DNA of 64,000 bases from G965207335 sp965222825 (lineage in GTDB: Bacteria > Pseudomonadota > Gammaproteobacteria > PS1 > Pseudothioglobaceae), in assembly GCA_965222825.1 (NCBI GenBank), contig OZ244964.1, forward strand, positions 1,054,001 through 1,118,000, read 5' to 3'. Shown piece after piece: positions 37,443 through 45,600 of the stretch. The notes below the pieces were generated by a model. That model searched no databases. It was not told the origin of the DNA and saw only the letters and a program-made list of their open reading frames with translations. Made by a program: the position numbers and the translations under genes. How positions within the stretch are numbered: position 1 is the first letter of the stretch; each line of letters begins with the position of its first letter.

Positions 37443-38291
37443 ATGGATATACCTAACGATTGCGGTATAGGCCTAAGAAACCCTCACTATCAATACATAC
37501 TGGCAGAAAAACCCAATATACCTTGGTTAGAGGTGCATTCTGAGAACTTTTTTAATACTAATTCAATACTAGCGAAGCAGTTATTAAAAATACGCGAATA
37601 TTATCCGTTGTCTATGCACGGGGTTGGTTTATCATTAGGCTCTAGTAATGGGGTATCAACTACACATCTAAATTTATTAAAACAAACTATAACTATATAT
37701 CAGCCTAGTTTGATATCCGAGCATTTAAGTTGGAGTGTAGTGGATAATAAATATTTTAACGACTTATTACCACTACCTTATACCAAAGAAAGCCTAATAA
37801 ATTTTGCCGATAATGTAAAAAAAACCCAAGATTATCTAAATAGACAAATATTAATAGAAAATCCATCTACTTATATAAGTTTTGCCCAACAAGATATGCC
37901 TGAGTGGGAATTTTATGCACAACTACCTAGTATTACAGGTTGTGGATTATTATTTGATGTTAATAATATAGTAGTAAACGGACATAACCATAGTTTTAAC
38001 CCCAACCAGTATTTAAAAGTTATCAACAAAGATGATGTTTATGAGATTCATTTAGCTGGTGCTAAGATAAATAGCTATGAAAATAGGCAAATTATGATAG
38101 ATAACCACGGCTCTAAGGTAAGTGCTAAGGTGTGGGACTTATATCAGCAAACGCTAGACTATTTTGGTAAAAAACCAACTTTAATTGAGTGGGATACCAA
38201 CATTCCTAAAATATCAGTGCTATTAAATGAAGCCCAAAAAGCTCAAACTAAATTAGATGAAATTAAAACAACTACAACAACAATTTGCTAG
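37443..38291 (+). CDS. bufB: BufB, DUF692/MNIO oxidative enzyme
   Basis: A 282-residue MNIO (multinuclear non-heme iron oxidase) of the DUF692 family. Family signatures include GIGLRNPHYQYIL, WLEVHSENFF, MHGVGLSLG, SEHLSW, IENPSTY and LFDVNNIVVN, carrying the His, Asp and Glu iron ligands. It modifies bufferin cysteines to 5-thiooxazoles. It starts 19 bases after bufA and overlaps bufC by 35 bases. Confidence 0.93.
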   Translation: MDIPNDCGIGLRNPHYQYILAEKPNIPWLEVHSENFFNTNSILAKQLLKIREYYPLSMHGVGLSLGSSNGVSTTHLNLLKQTITIYQPSLISEHLSWSVVDNKYFNDLLPLPYTKESLINFADNVKKTQDYLNRQILIENPSTYISFAQQDMPEWEFYAQLPSITGCGLLFDVNNIVVNGHNHSFNPNQYLKVINKDDVYEIHLAGAKINSYENRQIMIDNHGSKVSAKVWDLYQQTLDYFGKKPTLIEWDTNIPKISVLLNEAQKAQTKLDEIKTTTTTIC

Positions 38292-38895
38292 CGATGTAAA
38301 AAATCTAACGCCATTAACTGATATATATAATGATAGTAAATATTTTAGTGCCAAAGAATTAATAGCAGTTTATTACAATAATTATATTTATACCCTAACC
38401 GATGTTTTAAAATCTAGTTATAGTTGTATTTTAAGGTTGGTTGGCGATGATTTTTTTAACCATATTGCTAAACAATATATTAAAACTCATCCTCAAAAAC
38501 AAGGGTATTTACAAAATTATGGCAATGATTTTAGTAGCTTTATTGCCAATACTCCAGAGTGTAAAAATATGCCATATTTAGTAGATATAGCACTACTAGA
38601 AAGATATTATGAACTATGTTATCATAATGATAATAGTGGCTTTGATTTTGCTAAATTGCCAGTTGGATTTAGCAAAAATACTAAATATAATAAAATTTTG
38701 CCATTTTTAAACAAATGTTACTTACTTAGTTCTAAATATCCAGTGCTAGATATATGGCGTTTAAATGAAAATAGCCCTAACCTAGACTTAACAAAAACAA
38801 GCGATAATATATTGATTTACAAATACAATGATAAGGTTAGTGTTATTTCATTATCAAAATTAGATTATAAATTTATACACAATGCTAAAAATTAA
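38257..38895 (+). CDS. bufC: BufC, DUF2063 partner protein
   Basis: A 212-residue DUF2063 protein with a first domain containing AVYYNNYIYTLTDVLKSSYSCILRLVGDDFFNHIAKQYIKTHP (written here as the region 29-72). DUF2063 proteins help the DUF692 enzyme bind its precursor. The second half is short compared with many family members. It follows the DUF692 gene with an overlap, as expected. Confidence 0.88.
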   Translation: MKLKQLQQQFASDVKNLTPLTDIYNDSKYFSAKELIAVYYNNYIYTLTDVLKSSYSCILRLVGDDFFNHIAKQYIKTHPQKQGYLQNYGNDFSSFIANTPECKNMPYLVDIALLERYYELCYHNDNSGFDFAKLPVGFSKNTKYNKILPFLNKCYLLSSKYPVLDIWRLNENSPNLDLTKTSDNILIYKYNDKVSVISLSKLDYKFIHNAKN

Positions 38896-38944
38896 CAATA
38901 TAATATACTAAATACTCTATTTTTAAATTCTAAGATATATTTTT

Positions 38945-39385
38945 ATGATGCTAAAACTAATACACCTATATAATTTATTTTTTACAAAACTAAGTAAATA
39001 TAGCGAAGATATATTTTTATTGTTTTTGCGTTTGTATGTAGCTGATGCTTTTATTCGTTCAGGATACATAAAATTAACATCTTGGGATACTACTTTGTAT
39101 TTATTTGAGAATGAATATAGTGTGCCACTACTTGACTTTCAACTAGCAGCTATTTTAGGCACTATAGCAGAGTTAGTTTTACCTATATTACTAATATTTG
39201 GTTTTATAACTCGTTTTAGTGCTTTGGCTTTATTTGTTTTTAATATTATTGCAGTATATTCTTATCAAACTATTTGGGCTGGTGGCTTTTGGGACCATAA
39301 GTTATGGGGTATTATGATACTAGTATTAGTTATTTATGGCTCTGGTAAATTTGCCATTGACAGCGTATTGTGTAAAAAATGTTAG
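38945..39385 (+). CDS. bufD: BufD, DoxX-family membrane protein
   Basis: A 146-residue DoxX-like protein with about four membrane segments, including LFLRLYVADAFIRSGYIKL and TIAELVLPILLIFGFITRF. DoxX proteins are a regular fourth member of bufferin operons. Its exact role is unclear. It lies 49 bases after bufC and 19 bases before the glutamate-synthase-like gene. Confidence 0.88.
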   Translation: MMLKLIHLYNLFFTKLSKYSEDIFLLFLRLYVADAFIRSGYIKLTSWDTTLYLFENEYSVPLLDFQLAAILGTIAELVLPILLIFGFITRFSALALFVFNIIAVYSYQTIWAGGFWDHKLWGIMILVLVIYGSGKFAIDSVLCKKC

Positions 39386-39404
39386 TAGTTTAAAGGAGAA
39401 AAAT

Positions 39405-40916
39405 ATGAGAGATGATGTTATGGCTGTTGTTAATTGGACAATACCAGTTTTGGATACAATGGTTACGCTGTTTGTATTTGCAATAGGTATTGTTGTTTTG
39501 GTTGTTGTTGTTGTTTTTATTAGAGATATTACTCAGAAGAAAAACGCTATTTTGCGTAATTATCCAGTAATTGGTCATTTTCGTGATATATTTACTGACT
39601 TAGGTGAGTTTTTTAGGCAATATTTCTTCGCGATGGATAGAGAAGAGATGCCTTTTAATCGTGCTGAGCGAGATTGGGTTAAAAAAGCAGCAAATAATGC
39701 AGATACCACAGTAGCATTTGGTTCTACTAGAAACCTTAATATAACTGGTATGCCAATATTTGCTAATTGTCCATTTCCAATTTTAGATGAAGATGCTATT
39801 GCTACTAAAACCTTAGCTATTGGACATGGATTTTGTGAAAAGCCATACACTGCAAAATCTATATTTAATATCTCAGGTATGAGTTTTGGTGCTATATCTA
39901 AACCAGCAGTATTAGCACTTTCTAATGGTGCTAGAATAGCTGGTTGTTGGTATAACACTGGAGAGGGTGGTTTAAGTCCTTATCATTTAGAAGGCGGTGC
40001 TGATATTGTTTTTCAAATAGGAACAGCAAAATATGGCGTGCGTAATTTAGATGGTGGCCTGAGCGATGAAAAATTACAAAAAACAGCGGCACACGATAAT
40101 GTTAAAATGTTTGAGATTAAGATGTCTCAGGGTGCAAAACCCGGTAAAGGCGGAATACTGCCGGGAATTAAAGTAAAACCAATAATAGCAAAAATAAGAG
40201 GTATTAAAGAAGGAGAGGATTCTATATCACCTAATAGACATTTAGAGATAACTAATGGCGCTGATTTACTAAATATGATAAGTCATGTGCGTAAAATTAC
40301 TGGCAAGCCAACAGGGTTTAAGGCAGTTATTGGTGCTACAGGGTGGTTGGATGATTTTTTACAAGAAATAAATAATCGTGGTAAAAAATCAGCACCAGAT
40401 TTTATTACCCTAGATAGTGGTGATGGTGGCACTGGTGCTGCTCCTATGACGCTTATGGACAATGTTGGTATGACAATTAAAGAAACCTTGCCATTATTGG
40501 TTGACAAACTAAGAAAATATAATCTAAGAGATAGAATAAAAGTTATTACTTCTGGTAAACTTATTAATCCAGGAGGCGTTGCTTGGGCATTGTGTGCTGG
40601 TGCTGATTTTATTACCTCAGCTAGAGGCTTTATGTTTTCAATAGGTTGTATTCAAGCACTTAAATGTAATAAAAATACTTGTCCAACAGGAATTACTACC
40701 CATAATAAAAGATTACAAAAAGGCTTAAATCCACAAGATAAGGCAGTAAAAGTTGCTAATTATATTTATAATATGAATCATGCACTAGAAATTATTGCTC
40801 ATTCTTGTGGTGTTAAAGAGCCTAGAGAGTTAAATAGGTCGCATGTTAGGATTGTGCAAAATGATGGTAAGTCTGTGATTATGGAAGAATTATATCCAAC
40901 TAAGGGAGAGCAATAA
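39405..40916 (+). CDS. FMN-binding glutamate-synthase-family protein, membrane-anchored
   Basis: 503 residues from the ATG at 39405, which has AAAGGAG upstream; the open frame extends further back into bufD. One membrane helix (about 14-40) is followed by the FMN domain of glutamate synthase: SGMSFGAISKPAVLALS, GEGGLSPYH, LDSGDGGTGAAP, and an Fe-S cysteine set GCIQALKCNKNTCPTG. There is no glutaminase domain, so it is not a normal GltB. It resembles stand-alone 'glutamate synthase 2-like' proteins of uncertain substrate. Confidence 0.85.
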   Translation: MRDDVMAVVNWTIPVLDTMVTLFVFAIGIVVLVVVVVFIRDITQKKNAILRNYPVIGHFRDIFTDLGEFFRQYFFAMDREEMPFNRAERDWVKKAANNADTTVAFGSTRNLNITGMPIFANCPFPILDEDAIATKTLAIGHGFCEKPYTAKSIFNISGMSFGAISKPAVLALSNGARIAGCWYNTGEGGLSPYHLEGGADIVFQIGTAKYGVRNLDGGLSDEKLQKTAAHDNVKMFEIKMSQGAKPGKGGILPGIKVKPIIAKIRGIKEGEDSISPNRHLEITNGADLLNMISHVRKITGKPTGFKAVIGATGWLDDFLQEINNRGKKSAPDFITLDSGDGGTGAAPMTLMDNVGMTIKETLPLLVDKLRKYNLRDRIKVITSGKLINPGGVAWALCAGADFITSARGFMFSIGCIQALKCNKNTCPTGITTHNKRLQKGLNPQDKAVKVANYIYNMNHALEIIAHSCGVKEPRELNRSHVRIVQNDGKSVIMEELYPTKGEQ

Positions 40917-42547
40917 TGAAAGCATCTGATTTATTTATTAAGGCGTTAGAAAACGAAGGCGTAGAGTATATTTTTGGCATACCTGGAGAAGAGAATTTAG
41001 ACTTTTTAGACTCTCTTAGAAACTCTAGTATTAAACTAATTTTAACAAGACACGAGCAAGGTGCAGCATTTATGGCTGCTACTTATGGTAGGCTAACAGG
41101 TAATCCTGGGGTTTGTTTAGCGACTCTAGGACCAGGTGCTACTAACTTTGTAACAAGTGCTGCCTACGCACAACTAGGTGCTATGCCTTTGGTTATGATA
41201 ACCGGGCAAAAACCTATTTTAGAAAGTAAGCAAGGTAAATTTCAAATTGTGGATATAGTGCGAATGATGGAGCCTCTTACTAAATTTACCAAACAAATTG
41301 TCAATGCTAATATGATACCGTCTTTGGTAAGAGAGGCATTTAGAATAGCAAGATATGAAAGACCTGGGGCAGTTCATTTGGAGTTACCTGAGGATATTGC
41401 CAGAGAGCAAGCAACAGAGCCAATGATAATACCAAAGCACGATGTATATAGACCCAACGCCGATGAGGTTGTTATTGATATGGCTGTAAAAACCATTGAA
41501 GCGGCAGAAAGACCAATTGTTTTAATTGGTGCTGGGGCTAATCGTAAGATGATTTTTGAGCCATTAAATGCCTTTATTGAAAAAACACAATTACCATTTT
41601 TTAATACCCAAATGGGCAAGGGTGTTATTAGCTGTGAAAGCGAGTTATTTTTAGGCACTGCCGCACTTTCTTCTGGTGATTATGTTCATAAATCGGTAGA
41701 AATGGCAGACTTAATTATAAATATTGGTCACGATGTGGTAGAAAAACCGCCATTTTTTATGACTCATAGTGGACAAAAAGTAGTGCATATTAATTTTAAT
41801 AAAGCGACTATAGATGAGGTTTATTTTCCACAGGTAGAAGTAGTAGGAGACATAGCCGATAGTATTATTAAAATTACAGAACAAATATCCCCTAATCAAA
41901 ATTCTAGCCTTGATTTATTTATGGATATTAGAAAAAACATTAAAGATGCTATTCACAGGTCCGATGATGATGATAGTTTTCCTATGTTGCCACAAAGAAT
42001 AGTAGCAGATGTTCGTAAAGCCCTAGATAGAGATGCTATTATTGCCCTAGATAATGGTATGTATAAAATATGGTTTGCAAGGCACTATCATACTTATATG
42101 CCAAATACTGTTTTATTAGATAACGCTTTAGCAACAATGGGTGCAGGCTTGCCCTCTGCTATGACTTGTGCTTTAATTTATCCTAAGCGACAAGTTATGT
42201 CAATTTGTGGTGATGGTGGTTTTATGATGAACTCTCAAGAGATAGAAACCTCCCTTAGACTTAAATTAAATCTTGTAGTGCTAATAGTAAGAGATGATGC
42301 CTATGGAATGATAAGGTGGAAACAAGAAGCTCAAGGACTAGAAGATTATGGCTTAGAATATGGCAACCCTGATTTTGTTAAATACGCAGAGAGTTATGGT
42401 GCTTATGGGCATAGAATTAAATCAGCGGCTGAATTTGTGCCTACTATTAAACAGTGTTACATACAAGGTGGAGTGCATATTATTGAAGTGCCTATTGATT
42501 ATTCTGAGAATCAAAAAGTATTAATTAATGAATTAAGCAAACTATAA
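40916..42547 (+). CDS. Acetolactate-synthase-like ThDP enzyme
   Basis: A 543-residue thiamine diphosphate enzyme. It has the catalytic Glu in LTRHEQGAAFMA (about 47), the ThDP motif GDGGFMMNSQEIETSLRL, and the central FAD/ADP-like domain. The C-terminal LRLKLNLVVLIVRDDAYGMIRWKQ block matches catabolic acetolactate synthase (AlsS-type) proteins more than IlvB. No small regulatory subunit is nearby. Its first base is the last base of the previous stop, so it is coupled to the FMN protein. Related ThDP reactions remain possible. Confidence 0.8.
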   Translation: MKASDLFIKALENEGVEYIFGIPGEENLDFLDSLRNSSIKLILTRHEQGAAFMAATYGRLTGNPGVCLATLGPGATNFVTSAAYAQLGAMPLVMITGQKPILESKQGKFQIVDIVRMMEPLTKFTKQIVNANMIPSLVREAFRIARYERPGAVHLELPEDIAREQATEPMIIPKHDVYRPNADEVVIDMAVKTIEAAERPIVLIGAGANRKMIFEPLNAFIEKTQLPFFNTQMGKGVISCESELFLGTAALSSGDYVHKSVEMADLIINIGHDVVEKPPFFMTHSGQKVVHINFNKATIDEVYFPQVEVVGDIADSIIKITEQISPNQNSSLDLFMDIRKNIKDAIHRSDDDDSFPMLPQRIVADVRKALDRDAIIALDNGMYKIWFARHYHTYMPNTVLLDNALATMGAGLPSAMTCALIYPKRQVMSICGDGGFMMNSQEIETSLRLKLNLVVLIVRDDAYGMIRWKQEAQGLEDYGLEYGNPDFVKYAESYGAYGHRIKSAAEFVPTIKQCYIQGGVHIIEVPIDYSENQKVLINELSKL

Positions 42548-42633
42548 ACCCCTACCTTCTATGTAACAACTTAATTTTATATTAGCTAGTGAATAAATTA
42601 CATACAATATTGCTTGTATGATAACATTTAGCG

Positions 42634-45600
42634 ATGTTTAATTATGTATTATTACTACTAACTTTATTGCTATATTCTTGTGGAGGTGGAGGTGGCTCGT
42701 CCCCACCTAGTGCTAATGGCATACAATCTCAAACTATATCTGGACTAGCTTCAAAAGGTGCTATTGACGGTGCTAGTGTTACCATATACACAGCAGAAGA
42801 TACTAATTTTAATAACTCTATTGGCGAAGGCATAACTAATGCTAATGGTTTTTATAGTGTTGTTTTAACTAGTGAATATTCTGGAGTTGTTGTTGTTAAG
42901 ACCACAAGTGGTAGTTATAATGACGAGGCAACAGGGAATACAATATTCTTGGGTACTAATAGCCTTATTAGTGTAGCAGAAGTAGCAACTACAACCAATA
43001 CCCCCATAGTAATAACGCCTCTTACAGACCTAGCTTATAAGCATTTACAAGGCACTACCCCTACTAGAGATACAATATTAAGTGCTAATGGCTTTGTAGC
43101 AAGTCAGTTTGGTTTAGCTAGTGTTAGTATTACTGGTGTAATGCCTGATGATGTTACTGAGGCTACTGCAACTAATACCGACAGCGGTAAATATGGCACA
43201 ATTCTAGCAGTATTCTCGCAAGCAATAGCATCATCTAGTACTAATGTTAATAATTTTATTAGTGCTTTATCCGCTGATTTACAAGATGGTAATTTTGATA
43301 ATACTACTAATATTACCACAGCACTACAAGATATTAAAACTAATCCTAAAATTAAACATAATGAAGCAGTTATTAACTCTGTATCGAGCACAATAGCATC
43401 TATCTATCCCCCTAATATAACCAATGCTGGTAGTTATTTTTATCTAAATAATACCGCTATTAGCTCTATTACATTTATTAATACTGGCGGGATAGCTACA
43501 ACTTGGACGATTAGCCCTAGCCTTACGAATGGTTTATTATTTCATACTACAACTGGGATAATATCTGGCACACCAACTAATATATCAACTAATACTACTT
43601 ATACCATAACAGTTAGTAATATAACAGGTAGTGATAGTGCAAATATCTACATTGCTGTAAAAAAACCCGATATTGCAAATTTGGATAGTAGAAATTTTAT
43701 AAAAGACAAGTATATTACTGAGTTGGAATTTAATAATATTGGTGGGCTAGCTACAACTTGGACGATTAGCCCTAGCCTTACGAATGGTTTATTATTTCAT
43801 ACTACAACTGGGATAATATCTGGCACACCAACTATTATTGGTGATGCTACTACTTATACTATTATCGCTAGTAATATAACAGGTAGTGATAGTGCAAATA
43901 TTGTTATTAGAATTAAGCCACAAGCACCAGATATTGCAAATATAGCTAATCAAACATATATTCAAAGCGTAGCAATAATAGCAATTAATTTTAATAATAC
44001 TGGTGGTGATATTACAAATTGGGCTATAAATAGAGCCTTACCATCAGGACTTAATTTTAATAATAATACTGGAGAAATATCGGGCACACCTGTTGTTAGT
44101 TCGCAGTTAAGCGAATATATTATTACTGCTAGTAATATTAGTGGCTCAGATATTGCTAGAGTATCTATTTTAATTAACCCAGCAACGCCTAGTGTTGCTG
44201 ATATATCCTTAGTAGAATTAGTTGAAAATATTGTTATTGATAATATAAGTTTTATAAATACTGGTGGTGCGGCATCCACTTGGTCTATTAGTCCATCTTT
44301 ACCTAGTGGTTTAGCATTAAACACTTTAACAGGAGTAATATCTGGCACACCATTAGGTGCTAGCAATCAGCAATCATATATTATTACTGCTAGTAATATA
44401 ACAGGTTATGATAATGCTAGTATTAATATATTAGTTAAACTACCAACACCAGCGATATCTAGCGTAGCAGACAAAGTATTTATTAATGGACTATTAATAA
44501 CTAGTTTTAGTTTGACTAATAACGGTGGTGCTGTATCTACTTGGTCTATTAGTCCATCTTTACCTGGTGGTTTAGCATTAAACACTTTAACAGGAGTCAT
44601 ATCTGGTACACCCAATACTACATCTAATAAAACAATATACACTATTACTGCTGCCAATAATAGTGGCACTAGTAGTGCCTCATTTAGTATAACAGTAAAT
44701 AGTAGTGCTCCAATTATTGCTGATATAGAGTCTAAAGTTTACGCCAAAGATAAGCCTATTAATACTATAAGTTGGACTAATAGCGGTGGTGTGGCAACAA
44801 CTTGGGCGATTAACCCACAACTACCGAGTGGCTTGGTATTTAGTGCTACAACTGGGGAAATATCTGGCACACCAACTATTGAGTCTGCTAGGGCTACTTA
44901 TACTATAACAGCTAGCAATATAATAGGTAGCGATAATGCAAATATTATTATTACTATCAATCAAGGCTTACCTAATATAGGTAGTCTTGCTAGTCAAATA
45001 TTATTTGAAAAAATAGCAATTACTTCAATAAGTTTTGTAAATACTGGCGGAATTGTTGCCACTTGGTCTATTAGTCCAGAACTACCTAGTAGTTTAATTT
45101 TTAGTGATGGACAAATATCAGGCATACCAGCTACTTTGTCAATAGCAAAAAACTACACTATAATAGCTACTAACATTAGTGGCTCAGATAGTGCTAGTAT
45201 TAGCATAGAAATTGTGCCATCAAGTCCAAATATAATAAGCATTGCTAGACAAGATTTCATTAAAGACTCAACAATAACTAATATTAATTGGACTAATAAT
45301 GGCAGTGATGCTACTACTTGGTCTATTAGCCCATCCTTACCAAGTGGTTTGCTATTTAATACTACAACTGGGGAAATATCTGGACTCTCTTTGGTCAGCT
45401 CAACACTAATAACATATAGCATAACTGCACGCAATATAACTGGCTCTGATATTGCTACTATTAATATAGCAATTAGTGCTGCATTAAAAATATCAGGAGA
45501 GATAACACCAGCAGTGTTAATAGATGTAGATAGTGATACCAACGACCCAGAGGTAGTAGGCGTTGGCAACCATACATTTAGCAGTGCTCAAGAAATTAAT

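Noticed and set aside
43494..45480. Tandem DNA repeats as a non-coding satellite
   Set aside because: The repeats keep the reading frame, differ in codons, and encode Ig-like domains of one protein.
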